The position numbers were made by a program, and so were the translations under genes. Under the pieces are notes generated by a model that saw only the letters and a list, made by a program, of their open reading frames with translations, was not told the origin of the DNA and did not search any database. A DNA stretch of 64,000 nt from Gnetum montanum (lineage: Eukaryota; Streptophyta; Gnetopsida; Gnetales; Gnetaceae): the NCBI GenBank assembly GCA_015680685.1, contig MNCI01008033.1, positions 796,521-860,520 on the forward strand. Direction: 5' to 3'. Positions 46,942 to 61,059 of this stretch are shown one piece after another (position 1 is the stretch's first letter; the number at the start of each line of letters is the position of its first letter).

Positions 46942-48010
46942 GATGATCTTGATTGGATAAACCTTGCAGCACGTGGTTTCATTTATTACTTTCATTTACT
47001 GCTTTCCTAGTGCGTTCAAGTACGACTTGATTACGAGCGTCTACGGACGTGTACGGCTAGTCAAGGAATCGGCTGCTTGACGCAACGCATGAGTATGACT
47101 CAATTACGAGCATTGGCTGCTTGGTAACCCAGTAGCGTATTCTAGGATTCTGCGCTCGGTAATCCCAGTAGTAGTCCAACGTGTACGGCTAGTTGAGGGA
47201 TCGGTTGCTCATTGCTAGGCTAGAACGTGTGATAAGTACGACATAGTTACGAGCACCCACGGGTGTGTACGGCTAGCTAAGGAATCGGCTGCTTATCACA
47301 CTTAAGCTAAATAGGTGCCTCTGTACGACCCCTTCGAGCACTTGCGTTACGTGTGGCGATCCCAGTAACGATTAGCGTTTGGTAAGCCGCAGTTGCATAG
47401 TTCAGGGTGTGTCCGGTAAGTGGGAACGGATGCTGACGCCAGTTAATTTAGACTTAGGACAGTAGTTAGAGTTAGCTTAGTTTCTCAACCCTTTCCTCTG
47501 ATAGCATAGGAGATAAGCCGAAAACACCAAAAAATCACATACCTCAGACTTGCTTAACCATACACCGTGACACGTACAAGCAAGCCTGGGAAGACAGTGA
47601 ACGATTAACCCCAAGTGTTTCTTGTGGCGTTAAGGCATTTAGTCTGCGGAGTTCAACCGGATCGCGCGTGTACACTCGTATTCGTATGGTTGAGTGTAGG
47701 GGTACCTCGCCACTCATCAGTGTCCAACACTTGATCTACAAATGGCAATGGAAAATGACCTTTAAATGTTGCCATGTTCAACAGCTTGAAGTTAATGCAG
47801 ATCCACCACTTGCCACATTTCTTGGGTAGAATTACAAGTGAGCTAACCCGCTCACTATCTATGATGGGATAGATGAACCTTTCCTTGAGGCATTTCTCTA
47901 TTTCCTCCTTAATGATAGCTTCAATTTGGGGTTCAGCTATCTTTGTGGCTACCTTCTTGGCTTCATGGCCAGGTTGATGTAAATGCAATGTTGGCATATC
48001 CTTGGATCAG

Positions 48011-51000
48011 TTCCAGTCAACTAGGGATATGACCAAGCAAAGGCTATTGGCCATTTGTTAACCACATTTAATAGCTTTTCTTTTTTTCAAGAGCAAGTTT
48101 GGCATTAATTATGACAAACTTACCATTGTTTAAGAATGCATACTCCATGTTGATTGGTAGAGTTTTCAACTCTAGGGGCTCCTACTTGAAGTTATCAAGG
48201 ATTTCCAACTCTCCCCAACAAGTATCATCATCTTCATCATCAAAGAGTTGGTAATGAACTTGCTCAATTTCATTCATGCTTTCAACATAAGCACATGTTA
48301 GGCTCTCAGTTGGCTTCATGCATAATGTGCTACTTTTGTAAGTTAGCTGTCAGCCACTAGGTGCCCTCCTATTTTATGGTTGTTGTGTACAAACACCTTT
48401 GAATATCTGTTTCTTGTGCACACTAATTGCATGCTTTAATATATGTACTTTTGATGGATCAAATATTTTACACATAATTAAACCCATTATCATTGTATGC
48501 AATGCATGGAATATGCTTCTTCTCTAACCTTCAAATTCATTTTCCTTGGAGATTTCTAAGGAGAGGTCCCTTATACCCATTTGTGCATCGACTGTGCTTA
48601 ACCATGCTCTTTCCATAATGATGGGGAAGCCACATTTGCAATTTTTGACCTTGATCATAAGAAAATTGATAGGATAGGACTACCTACTAACTGTGGTCAC
48701 AATGTCCTCCACCAATCCTAAGGGAATAGTGATTGATTGGTTTGCCAATTCTAAATGGATGCTACTCTTCTTAAGAGGTGGTAGGTTCCAGGCCTTATAC
48801 ATGTCATGGGAGATGAGATTAACATTGAAACTAGAATCAAGAAGACCCTTGCATGCCTCATGTCTAGTGATCTGCAGGTAAATGAGTGGACTTCCCGAGT
48901 TAGATCTTTTTATGGGAAGATTACCAACCTTGACCTAATCAGAAACAACATGAGTTACCATGACAGTCTGGATCCAAGGTAGTGTTTGGTTTGAAGGGCA
49001 CTCAAAGGTACTTGATGTAGAGAATGAAGGTGTTGCAAATGTAAGGCGACCAATCATATTAGGTTGTGAGGATTTGGGAGGACTATTGGATTAAAAAAAG
49101 ATCATTTCCTAGATCCATTATCTAAACCAATCAGTGGAAAAATTAGCTATGAATGTATAGCCCTTGTAGCATTTTGTTGCTATGGTTGTGAAGGAATTTC
49201 TCCCTACATTGATAGAGCAGGAAGTAATTAGGTTAAGGGTGGAGGGGTGTGTGTAGACAAATGTGGAGGATGGTATGGATATGGGTTCTCTCCTTAAGTA
49301 GATGGTGAATGTATTCAATTGTACTTTGAAGGGTAATAGTAATGCTGAAATGAGGCATAGCTTGTAGAACTTCATGGAGAGATGAATTGTTGAACATAGT
49401 AGTTGTATGGATCTGTTTCCTGTAAGGGTACTACTGCCTTGGTGGTAGCATTCCCCATGATTGTGGTTGGTGCCACTATTGGTATTGTTCATAGGGTTGT
49501 GTTGGAGCTCCACTTAGGTACTAAGCTTGTTGTTGCTAATGGAACTACCTTGGATTACCTTGAGGATAAGGCAATCATCTAGGTGCTTACCTATGTGCTA
49601 TTGAAGATTCAATGCATACACCCCTGGACTCTTGTAAGTGTAACACCACAAGGCAACATCCCTTTGGATGTCTATATTGATAGATATCACAACTAGTATC
49701 ATCTTCAGATTCTATCTTCATAACTTCTACTATAGCAGCTTTGCCCTTACGTTTCTAATAGGCATAGTCAACTTATTTTCACCTCTTGCAATTATGATCA
49801 CTATTTTGCTCTGTGGATGTTTTAGCAATCTTCATAACAATTTAGAACTTATTATCCAAAGAGTCCCATAATTTATCAACCTTTGCCAAAACATCAAAAA
49901 TAGATTATTAGATGAGCAAGGTTTTCCTATTCACTACTTCATCAAGTGGTAACTCCTCCTTGTCAAAAAATCAGACCTCCTGTTTCTTGGGTCCCTATTA
50001 TACTCTTCCACACTTTTCTTTTTTGCAACTCACCTTCTTCTTTTGCTACCTACTCTTTAAGCCTTTAGATATGATGAGTCCTTAATTTAGATAGTCTCCC
50101 TTGGACATAAACCCCAAGAGTTCTTCTAGTTTCTACTCTAAGCCCATCTATGATGTGGCAAAGTTGTTCTCTCTAAGAATAATCATCACCAAGGCATCAA
50201 TGTAAGAGTAAATAATATCTACCCGAGGTGGCATCCAAGGGTTCATGTGTTTCTTGTTTCTAGCCTTGGATTTGCCTTATTAGATTAGACACTTTGGAGT
50301 ACGTCTAGTATTTGCCATTAAATATCTCTAACATGGTACTCCATCAATGAATGGATTCTAGCTCCAAGGACCTATACCAACTTTCAGCTTTCTTGATGAG
50401 TGTCCTGGGGAAAATCTTGAGTTTCTACCAATCATTCTCAATGTTCTACAAGGCACAGGCATTGTGGAAATCTTGTAGATGATTTTATGGATCATAGTTG
50501 TATCCCCCATTAGATCATGGGATATTATTCATGTCTAAGTGCTTGATTTGACTATCTTTTACATGCTTAGTTGGAATTTTAATTACCTCTACAATGTTAA
50601 GCATTCCTTGATCATCATGATTATGTGGATGATGTCAATGATGGTTTCTGTTACCCCTTCATTCCTAGTAGGCTCTACAATCATTATTGTCTTGTTGATC
50701 ACCTTCATCACGATTATTTCTCTAGAGGCTTCTATTGAAACCTAAAGATGAGGAGGAATGTTGAAAATTAGATGAAGAAGACGAAGAGGAAAGTTTACCA
50801 CCACCTCCACCTCTTCGCTCATTATGACCACATTCTTAAATCACTTGCCATTGTGATGTTTACTCGAGTCCCTACCTTGACTATCATTTTTTCCTAAACT
50901 TAGTTTATGAATAGTAGATTACAAATTCAAGGCCACATCCTTACCATCAATAATAGAGGGTGGAGACTCTTCATGTTTGGAGTCCTTAGGGGAAGGATCC

Positions 51001-51513
51001 ACATTATTGTCTTGGCTCAACAACAACAAAGGATTACTAAAGTGCTTCCCCTTCATAAACTTGTGGTGCTTCTCTTGGTGTCGATCTCTCTTACATTTTG
51101 TTTTAGTAAAATGATACTCTTAAGTGTCATATTCCTTTACAACGTATTCCTCATGAAGATATGGAATGCCCAACTTTTTAAGTGTTTGAAAGAGCATCCC
51201 TAGCATAGATCGATCAGGGGCAATACAATGTTGCCCTTCATATCATGCCATCAAAACTATTCATCCTAATGTAGGATGAAGGTAAAGTCTGGTACATACT
51301 CATCTAGGTGAGTACATACCACTTTGCACTCTTATGGGACCAGTGGTTTGACATCTTCATGCTTGTGGGAAGAAGACATTTCGTAACAAAGAAAATAGTC
51401 AGCGTGCTTTTGTAATTATAAGTCATTTAAGAGTGATGTTAACCTTGGGTTCATCCAATGAGATTAATAATGTTTACTAATCTTAGATAGTGCATGTTTC
51501 AACAAACAATGTC
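48011..51513 (-). pseudogene. Copy A gag and protease
   Basis: Protease region at about 48900-48540: LELANQSITIPLGLVEDIV, PINFLMIKV, FPIIMERAWLSTVDAQMGIR, the retropepsin C-terminal half ('LADgs...PlGiV.dv.V.v....y...F.vl.v....P.iLGRpWL'). The gag region at about 50540-49950 includes FHNACALxNIEND, LKIFPRTLIKKAESWYRSLE and LCHIIDGLRVETRRTLGVYV, matching the plant retrotransposon gag order. The N-terminal part at 51440-51200 parallels copy B (VxEECKVVCTHLDEYVPDFT). Catalytic DSG/DLG is not visible. Numerous stops. Confidence 0.72.
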
Positions 51514-51529
51514 CCTGGTAATGGCACTA
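51514..51529 (-). other. Copy A primer binding site (decayed)
   Basis: The minus strand reads TAGTGCCATTACCAGG directly inside LTR3. It aligns with the site of copy B and with the tRNA-Asp type site TGGCGCCGTTGCCGGG of Athila-like elements. All but one of the differences are C/T or G/A transitions. Confidence 0.75.
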
Positions 51530-51530
51530 A

Positions 51531-52463
51531 TCATGAGTGTTGAGGTACCCCTATGCCCAACCATATGAATGATAAAGCATTCACACATGATCCCATCAAA
51601 TTCCATGGACTTTATAGTTTCCAATGCACTAGTCTTCTAGGTAGTGAACCTTGTCCTAAGGTCATTTTTTGTCATCCTGATTACACTTGTGAAGAATAAT
51701 GGTATAGTTAAGAGTAATCAAGGCATATAATTTTTTATCATTTTGTGTTTTATGATTTTGGTGCTTGAAAAGAGAGATAGAATAATTTAATAACCAATTT
51801 AACTTAACCAACTAACTAATCTTTAACTAATCCTAACATAAACATCTGGTTCCAATTTTTGCACATGTCTTGAACCCATGTATCCACTAATGAGTTACCA
51901 AGCACTACGCTATTGGGTGCACCAAGCAATAATGTTGTTGGGAGTACCAAGTAAATATGTGTTACACTCAAAGTGATCGTACATATGTACTTAATCTATC
52001 TAACTTATCTTGCTTAATTAGCTTAATTACTAAAAAATATTAAATAATCAACTAAAAGCATTAAATGCATAAATAAATATCTAAACTATCTAAAATGTTG
52101 CAAGGTTTATCAAGAAGCTCATCTTTATTTCCATACACACTATCATGCTTAAGTATAATAATGCTTGAATAAAGATCCATACACTCAATGACTCCTGCTG
52201 CGAGTACTCAAGAGAAATATTCTAACTTTCAAATGTAAAAACTGCAAGAGTTTAGCTACTACTATCAATCTAATGCCCATAAACATGACTAGGAGCTCAT
52301 ATTTATAGTTTTTGCTCAAGGAATGCATCAACAAAGCCCCATCAACATAGCAAATGCTACATCAACAAGGCAACACCACATGAACGGGGCCCCATCAACT
52401 AGGGCTCATCAACAAGGTCACATCAATGGGGGCCCATCAACACAACACACTGATGCTTCATCA
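51531..52463 (-). mobile_element. Array LTR3, shared by copies A and B
   Basis: Starts TCATGAGTGTTGAGG (one substitution from TGATGAG), ends CTTCATCA. Minus TATA box at 52308-52300. A primer site is on the left and copy B 3' sequence on the right. This means it acts at once as 5' LTR of copy A and 3' LTR of copy B. Confidence 0.88.
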
Positions 52464-53960
<1,497 letters not shown>

Positions 53961-53969
53961 TGGGCTCTC

Positions 53970-55090
53970 AAGTTTGTATATGATCATGGCCCCAGAAGGA
54001 AAGGTTTTTTCAATTATATAAGGCCCTTCCTACAATGTTTGAAATTTAGTTTTTTGAGATATGTATGTGGAATTCTTCTAGTAAAGAACCTTATCTCCTA
54101 GCTGAAATTTCACTTTCCGTATTCTAAGGTCATGTCATTATTTGTTGAATGCCTTATGTACTTCATTCAAAGATAGGGCTACTAATTAATTTTCATCTAG
54201 CACATTCATGTTGATTAATCTTTCTTTCTGTGCTAGACTTAGGTCAAGATCCAGATCATAGGCTATTCAGAGTGTATGAAGCTCAGATTGAATTAGGAGC
54301 ATTCAAAGTTTTCTATACACCAACTCATAAGAAGAGCAACCAATAGGCATTTTCCATGTTGAGTGATAGGCCCAATGGGCATTGTTGAGTTTGTGCTCTA
54401 TTCTCTCCTATATTTGTTGATAGTTCTTATTAGAATTTTTGTAATCTCCCTATTAGTGACCTCTACTTGACCATTGACTTGGGGATGATAGGGTGTTCTT
54501 AATTTATGTTCAACCCCTAAGCATTACACGAGTTTTCGAAAAGTGGCACCTATAAAATTGGTTCCATTGTCAAAAAGCAATGCACGTGGCATTCCAAACT
54601 TGTTTACAACATTTTGTTATATAAATCAAGTAGTAGTGGATGATGTACAACCAGTGATGGCTACTACTTCTGTCCATTTGGTATAGTAGTCAATGATGAC
54701 AATTATATACGCCTTCTCATTGGACATGGGTGTGATCGGATCCATGAAGTCAATGCCTCATATGTCAAAGGGCTCTAGTGGTTGAATCCACTATTGAGGA
54801 CCCTCCATTCATGTGGTCATCCCATCATCTCATTGATAACACTCACATGATCAAAAAAATTGGTGGGCATCCCTGAAGATTCTAGGCCAAAAGTATCCTA
54901 CCATCATGATTTTTATGGTCATGCATCTCCTAGCATAGTGGCCTCCACAAGGGCCTTCATGAGCATCCTAGAAAATGCACAATTGATCTACATTAGGTAC
55001 ACACCAATGAACTAGGCCATTGACACACACCTTGTAAAGGTATCCATTGATTTCCATGCAATGCTTAGCTGGATGAAGAAATTGGTGTTT
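53970..55090 (-). pseudogene. Copy B integrase
   Basis: Aligns with the copy A integrase. Best-kept block: LRTPYHPQVNGQVEVTNREI at about 54500-54440 with the catalytic Glu. Upstream, the core start (MGSDHTHVQ-like region, then YQMD where YxTKW is expected) lies near 54740-54660. The post-core region near 54010 reads similar to GPYII. The zinc-finger Cys pair is lost or shifted near 54840. Stops and frameshifts throughout. Confidence 0.78.
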
Positions 55091-55279
55091 CATCCTATGG
55101 TCTAGATCATGTGACATCTCCTAAGTGAGAAGATGAGTAAGGATGTCATCATACCATTTTGGTTCTATGGGCATTTGTTTATTTATTATGATGGTAAAGA
55201 GACGTTCAACAACAAATAGATTAGATAACGAACTTTCTTCCTCTTTGTTATCCCATTGTAGCCAAGACAAGATATCAGC

Positions 55280-55640
55280 AACAACATTCTCAATGCCTCT
55301 TTGATCTACTATTTTAAGATCAAACTCCTATAAGATCACCAACGACTGTGTGACATGGGGGCTCATCATTGACTTGTTCATGAGGAAGCGAATGGCACTA
55401 TGATTAGTCTGCACAAACACTTTAAATCTAAGCACATAGTGCCTAAACTTTTCTAAAGCATACACCACCACCATCAATTCTTTTTCTGTGGTGGTGTAAT
55501 TCAGTTGTTCATCCACAATGCTTCAACTTGCGCAATGGATGTAATATGGACATTTCTTATTGTCCAACTGCATAAGTTTAGCTCCCAAGGTGTAGTCAAA
55601 TGCATCTATCATGATGTGGAATGGTCTAAACCAATCAAGC
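55280..55640 (-). pseudogene. Copy B RNase H
   Basis: 55516-55328 reads LNYTTTEKELMVVVYALEKF, RHYVLRFKVFVQTNHSAIRF, LMNKSMMSPHVTQSLVIL. Same family signature as copy A, but the catalytic TDH is TNH. The remainder toward 55280 contains a stop, then the ...DHLS-like end is not kept in frame. Confidence 0.85.
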
Positions 55641-55849
55641 ACTCATAAAATTGGAGTCTCTGCAAGCTTTTTTTTGAGGCTCTAGAATATATTTTCACAT
55701 TCCTTATTCCAAATGAAGGGAGCATCATTCTTTGTCAACTAGACCAATAGTTTCATAATCTTAAAGAATTTCTCTATGAATTTCTAATAGTAACCAGTGA
55801 CTCTAAGGAATGACCGAACATCTTTGATAGTTTCTAGTTGACAAGTGAT

Positions 55850-56620
55850 CCTTTGAATGATCCTTATCTTTTTTAGGTCTACCTCAATCCCTTCCTACAA
55901 AATTTGGTGCCCCAATACAATGTCCTCTTAGACCATTAAATGGATTTTTCACCAATTGAACCTAAGGTTTTTTTAACACATCTTTTCAGTACTTACTCAA
56001 GGCGATCTAGGGCTTGCTTAAATGTAGCCCCACAGGTAGAGAAGTCATCCATAAAGACTTCTATCCCACTACCAATCTACTATTGAAAAATCCTAAGGAC
56101 TAGGTGTTAAAAAGTGGCAAGAACATTGCATAGACCAAAAGGCATCTTGCAATATGCAAAGGTCCCTAAGGGACTTATGAATGTTATTTTGGCCTGATCT
56201 TCTGGTGCAATCTGGATTTGGTTATAACCACTATAACCATCTAGAAAACTATAACAGCAATGTTTAGAAATGGTGTTCAACACCTGATTAAAAAATGACA
56301 ATGGAAAATGATCTTCAAATTTTGCCTTGTTTAATAGCCTAAAGTCAATGCAAACCTTCTATTTGTCATCCCTCTTTGGCACTATGATGAGTGGACTGAT
56401 CCACTTGTTATCTACAATGGGGTAAATGAACCCTACCTTGAGCAGTTGCTCAATCTCCTCTTTGATAATTTATTTCAATTTTGGATTCAACCACCATTGT
56501 GGTTGCCTCCTTGGCTTTATGGATGGATCAGTGTAAATGCAATGCTAGCATATCTATGGATCAATTCCAATGAGTTTAGGATATGACCAAGCAAAGGTTG
56601 TCGGCCATTTGCTGACGACT
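55850..56620 (-). pseudogene. Copy B reverse transcriptase
   Basis: The best open part, 56301-56107, reads FNQVLNTISKHCCYSFLDGY, SGYNQIQIAPEDQAKITFIS, PLGTFAYCKMPFGLCNVLAT. It is followed near 56080-56040 by the catalytic box IEVFMDDFSTCG. Upstream to 56500 are the YPI and VPK-type blocks with stops. It is uninterrupted at the point where copy A carries the solo LTR, and so serves as the empty-site reference. Confidence 0.88.
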
Positions 56621-56699
56621 TTCAACAATTTTTCTTTCTATTCAGAAGCAAGTTTGGCATTGAGTATGATCAACTTTCCATTTTGAATGCATATTCTAA

Positions 56700-59600
56700 G
56701 CTAACAAGTAAAGTTTTCAGCTCTAGGGGCTCTTAGGTATCAGTGTTTTCATCATCAGAGAGTTGGTGATGAACTTGCTCTAGTTCATCCATGCCTGCAA
56801 CATAGGCGCATGTTAGGCTCTTAGTAGGTTCAATGCAAATTGTGCTACTATCAGAATTAGCAATCAACCATTGGCTATCCTCTTGTTATGTGGTTGTTGC
56901 ATATGGACACCTTTGAATATCTACTTCTTGTGCACACTACTTACATGCAAAAATAGATGTTTGTTTCACTATCCAAAGTTTCTACACATAATTGCACCCT
57001 ATGTCACTGTACAAAATGTATGGAACTTGTCTCTTCTTGATCTTTTCAAATGCATTTTCTTTTGATATCTCAATAAAAATATCTCTGATGCCTATTTTTG
57101 CATCTATAATGCTTAACCACACCCTTTCCATAATGATTGGAAAGTCCCCCTTGCAGTTCTCAACCTTCATTACTAGGAAGCCAACAGGATACGACCACCC
57201 ACAGACAATAGTTACAATGTCTTTGACCAATCCCAATGGAATAGTAATGGATTGGTTTCCCAATTCCAATTTAATATTTCTCTTCTTAATAGGTGGCAGG
57301 TTCTAGGTAGTATACATCTCATGAGAAATCAAGTGCACACCAAAACATGAATCAAGAAGAGCCTTACACAGTTCATTTTTAGCAATCTGTAGATAAATAA
57401 GAGGACTTCTAGGATTAGCTAATTTCTTGGAAAGGTTTCTAGCCTAGATCCAATCAAATACAACATGGGTGAGCATAATAGTATGGATTTTGGATGGCAT
57501 TTGGTTTGAAGGAAACCTGATGGAATGATTTGTAGAGGATGAAGCAACAATAGAGTGATCAGCTACCTAAGTCTGTGAGGTCTTAGTAGGGCTATTACAT
57601 CAGAAGAATGGTCTTTTATGAGGATAAAGTTTTGAACCCCTTGGTTGATAAACCAGTTGTAGATTAACAGCCCTGTTAGCATTTTATTGTTGTGACTGGC
57701 ATAGAAGTTCACCTTGCATAAATGGAGTAGGTGGTAGTTGGGTTGAGGGTGGAGGAATAGGTGCAGAAATAGGAGGAGGATAAGAATGAAATGTGGCATT
57801 CCTACTAAAATGTGGAGAATGAGCTCTATAGTATTCAAGAGGGTAGTAGTGATACTAAAAGGGAGAAGCATGATTGGAAGAGTCACATGGAGTCTGTGGT
57901 TGCTGAACATAATACTCATATGGATCTAGTTACCTGTAAGGGCATTACTACCTTAGTGGTGGCATCCCCCATGACTATGGTTGATGCCACTATTGGTATT
58001 GCTCATATAGTTGCAGTGATGCTCCACTTGGATGACATTGTTGCTATTGATAGAACTACTTGGGGTTGCCTTGAGGATAAGGCAACCTTTTGGATACTTG
58101 TCTTTTTACTAGTCATGGATTTAGAGCATACATCCCATATTCCTATAAGTGTGACACAATGAGACAACATCACTTAGAATGTTCATACTGCCAAATGTCA
58201 CACCCACCATCATCATCTAACTCAGTTTTTGTAACTTCATCTACTGTAGCAATCTTGTCCTTACCTCTTTGGTAGGCATCTTTAGCTTCTTTTCACGTTA
58301 TGCAGTTAGGATCACTACTCTACTCTCTTGATTCTTCAGTGATTTTTAGAGTACTTTGGAATTTTTTATCCAATGAATCTCACATTTTGTCCACATTAGC
58401 CAAGATTTTAGACATATACTTTTGGATCGACAAGGTGTCTTTGTTCACCACCTCATCAAGAGATGATTTTTCCTCACTGTCACAAAATCAAACTTCCCTC
58501 TTTCTAATGGAGGGATCCCTATTATATTCCTCTACACTTTCTTATTTCCTCAACTCTCCTTCTTATTTTGCTATCTAATCAATTAGCCTTTGGATTTTAT
58601 GGGCCTAAAGTTCTAATAGTCTCCCTTAGGCATAAACCCCAAGAGTTCTCCTTGTTTCCAATCTAAGTCCATCAATGATATGGTGAAGTTATTCCCATTG
58701 AGAATAACCATGGCCAAGGCATCAATGCATGAGAGAAGAGTATCTGTCTATGGTAGTGTCAAAGGGTTCATGGTTTCTTTGCTTTCATCCTTGGATTTTC
58801 CTTCTTAGATTAGACACTCTAGAGTACGTCTAATACTTATCATTAAACAGCTCTAGCATTCTACTCCACCTGCAAATGGATTTCGACTCTAAGGACAAAT
58901 ACTAGCTTTCTACTTCCTTAATGAGTGTCCTAGGAAATAGCTTTAATTTCTATCAATCATTTTCAAAATTTTTTAAGGCGCATACATCATGAAAAGCTTG
59001 AAAATTTGTTTGTGGATCAGAATTATATCCTCCCTCAAATTTGAAAATATTGGTCATATCAAGTCATCTTATCCAACTATCTTTCACATGCCTAGTTGGG
59101 ATTTTTATTGCCTCTGTAATATTTAGCATGCTTTGGATTCCCAAAAAAGGTTCATCATCATCATTATTTCATTTTTTCCAATGATGTTCTTTATTAACCC
59201 TTCATTCATTATGGGCTTAGTGATCATCATTGTTGTCCCACTGTTCACCTCCATCACAGTTGTTCCTTCTATAACATCTCTCAAAACCAGAAGAGGAAGA
59301 AGAAGAAGATATTGATGAAGAGGATGAAGAGGAAGAAGGACTACCACCACCATGGTATCTACCAATTCTCCTTCAATTGTCACAGCCACATTTGTCAATT
59401 TTCTTATTGTCCTAACACTTGTCTAAGCCCTTGCCTTGACTACCATCTTTACCTAAACCTAGTTTGTTGATAGTAGAATGAGAATTCAAGGCCACATCCT
59501 CATCACCAGTAACAAGGGGTGAAGAATTTTCATGTTGAGAGCCCCCAAAGAGAGGATCCTCATTGTCATCTTGGTTTAGCAAGAACAAGTGATTGGTGAA

Positions 59601-59960
59601 CTATTTTCCCTTCACAACCTCATAGTGCCTCTCTTGGTGTCAATCTCTCTTGTGTTGTGTTTTAGTGGGACAGTAGTCTTGGTAGTCATAATCATGCACA
59701 ATGTACTCCTCTTGAAGATCTTGGATGCCTAACTTCTTAAGAGTTTGAAGTAGCATAATGGGCATACATTGATTAGGAGGCATTACAATGTTGCCCTCTA
59801 TATCACACCATTGCAATTGTTTATCCTGATGTAGGATAAAGGTGAAATCAGGTACATACTCATCTAGATGAGTATATACCACCTTACATTCTTGTGGGAC
59901 CAACTGTTTAGCATCATCACACCTATGAGAAGAAGAAATTTTATAAAACAAATAAAATAT
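56700..59960 (-). pseudogene. Copy B gag and protease
   Basis: The protease half at 57269-56982 reads LGNQSITIPLGLVKDIVTIV, GWSYPVGFLVMKVENCKGDF, PIIMERVWLSIIDAKIGIRD. The gag core at about 59000-58650 has TNFQAFHDVCALKNFEND, LKLFPRTLIKEVESYYLSLE, WSRMLEL, LHHIIDGLRLETRRTLGVYA. The N-terminal stretch at 59951-59640 (LVPQECKVVYTHLDEYVPDF...LQTLKKLGI) is open for 103 codons and also present in copy A, so it was part of the ancestral gag. A Ser-rich run lies near 59350-59280. Frequent stops elsewhere. Confidence 0.72.
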
Positions 59961-60079
59961 TAGTGTGCTTTTGTGATTATATTTATTATGAGAATGATTT
60001 CAACCTTAGGATTCATCCAACAATGTTAATGATGTTCACTAAACCTAGATAGTGCATGTTTCAAACAAAAATATTTCTT

Positions 60080-60092
60080 GGTAATGGCACCA
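60080..60092 (-). other. Copy B primer binding site
   Basis: The minus strand reads TGGTGCCATTACC one base inside LTR4 (continuing AAG). Compared with TGGCGCCGTTGCCGGG, every mismatch is a C-to-T or G-to-A transition, so it is a deaminated tRNA-Asp type site. It fixes the orientation of the element. Confidence 0.8.
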
Positions 60093-60093
60093 A

Positions 60094-61054
60094 TGATGAG
60101 CAATGAAGGATACCCCTACACCCAAGCATATGAATTAGAAAGTGTTCACGCGTGATTCAGTCAAATTCCATGGACTCTATGTCTTCTAGTATAGTAGCCT
60201 TCTAGGAAGTGAACTTTGCCCTAATAGTCATTCATTGTCTTCTCAATTACACTTGTGATGCACATGGTATTGTTAAGTGTAATCAAGACATATGATTTTG
60301 ATTAATTTATGTTTTATGTTCCTTGGTGCTTAAAGTAGAGAGATGAAGTAATTTAATGACTAATTTAATTTAACTACTTAACTAATCTCTAACTAGTCCT
60401 AACATAAGCATCCAGTCCCACTTTCTATATGTGTCCTGAACCCATGTATCCACTACTAGATTACCAAGCACTATGCTACTAGGTGAACCAAGTAATAACA
60501 CTATTGGGATTACCAGGCAAATACGTGTTTACACTCGAAGCAATTGTACTTATGTGTTTAATCTATTTAGCTTAATTAATTAACTAATCACTTGAAGTCT
60601 AATTTAGCTTAATTAATTACATAATTGATGAAAATAATAAATGCATAAATAAATCATTAATCTATTCTAAGTGATGCAAGGTTTGATCAAAAGGCTCATC
60701 TTTATTGTCATTCACACTAGTGTGATTTAGGTATAACAATGCTCCAATAAATATTTGTATACTTTCTGACTCCTGCTACGAGAACTCAAAAAACTATTCT
60801 AACTCTCAAATGGAAAAATTGTAAGAGCTCTGCTACTACTTTGACTTGACCCCCCATAAACATGGCTATGAGCTCATATTTATATTTTTTATTGTTGCGC
60901 TAAGTCGATGGGGGCCCCGTAGATGTAGCAAACACTACGTTGATGCGACCCCATCAATGGGGCAACACCACATAAATGGGGCCCCGTTGACAAGGGCCCT
61001 TCAACAAGGCCACATCAACAGGTGCTCATTGATGTGACACTTTAATGCTCATCA
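60094..61054 (-). mobile_element. Array LTR4 (outer 5' LTR)
   Basis: Has the best-kept ends of the family: TGATGAGC and GCTCATCA, an 8-bp inverted pair. Minus TATA-like box at 60885-60877. Near its right end are repeated GGGGCCCC palindromes. It is followed by the ATTAC duplication and the element D RT. Confidence 0.92.
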
Positions 61055-61059
61055 ATTAC
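61055..61059. repeat. Target site duplication ATTAC, right copy
   Basis: Same five bases as 36129-36133. In the minus-strand RT reading they are part of the TGT-AAT codons of MPFGFCN. Confidence 0.88.

Larger units (their letters stand above)
46710..47719 (+). mobile_element. Solo LTR of family E, complete, 1,010 bp
   Basis: Ends are TGATGAG and CTCATCA (7-bp inverted), flanked by perfect GTGTC duplications. There is no internal region, so this is a solo LTR left by recombination between two LTRs. It has a TATA box at 46761-46768 and AATAAA at 46936-46941 on the plus strand. The second copy, lacking its first 98 bp, is at 1-919. Orientation is opposite to the host copy A. Its rich CpG content points to a more recent insertion. 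Confidence 0.95.
46270..48010 (-). pseudogene. Copy A reverse transcriptase, split by a solo LTR
   Basis: The upstream half is at 47997-47720: EAIIKEEIEKCLKERFIYPI, VILPKKCGKWWICINFKLLN, GHFPLPFVDQVLDT. The downstream half is at 46709 down to about 46400: HCYYSFLDGYSGYNQIQ, GTFAYFKMRFGLCNALATFQ and the catalytic box VEFFMDDFSTYG, intact as FMDD. The two halves are separated by the E-family LTR at 46710-47719. The intact copy B reading (56620-55900) passes straight across the corresponding point. Additional in-frame stops are present. Confidence 0.9.

Noticed and set aside
57812-58162. 116-codon plus-strand frame in copy B
   Set aside because: It runs antisense to the gag-protease region, and the translation shows no known motif.
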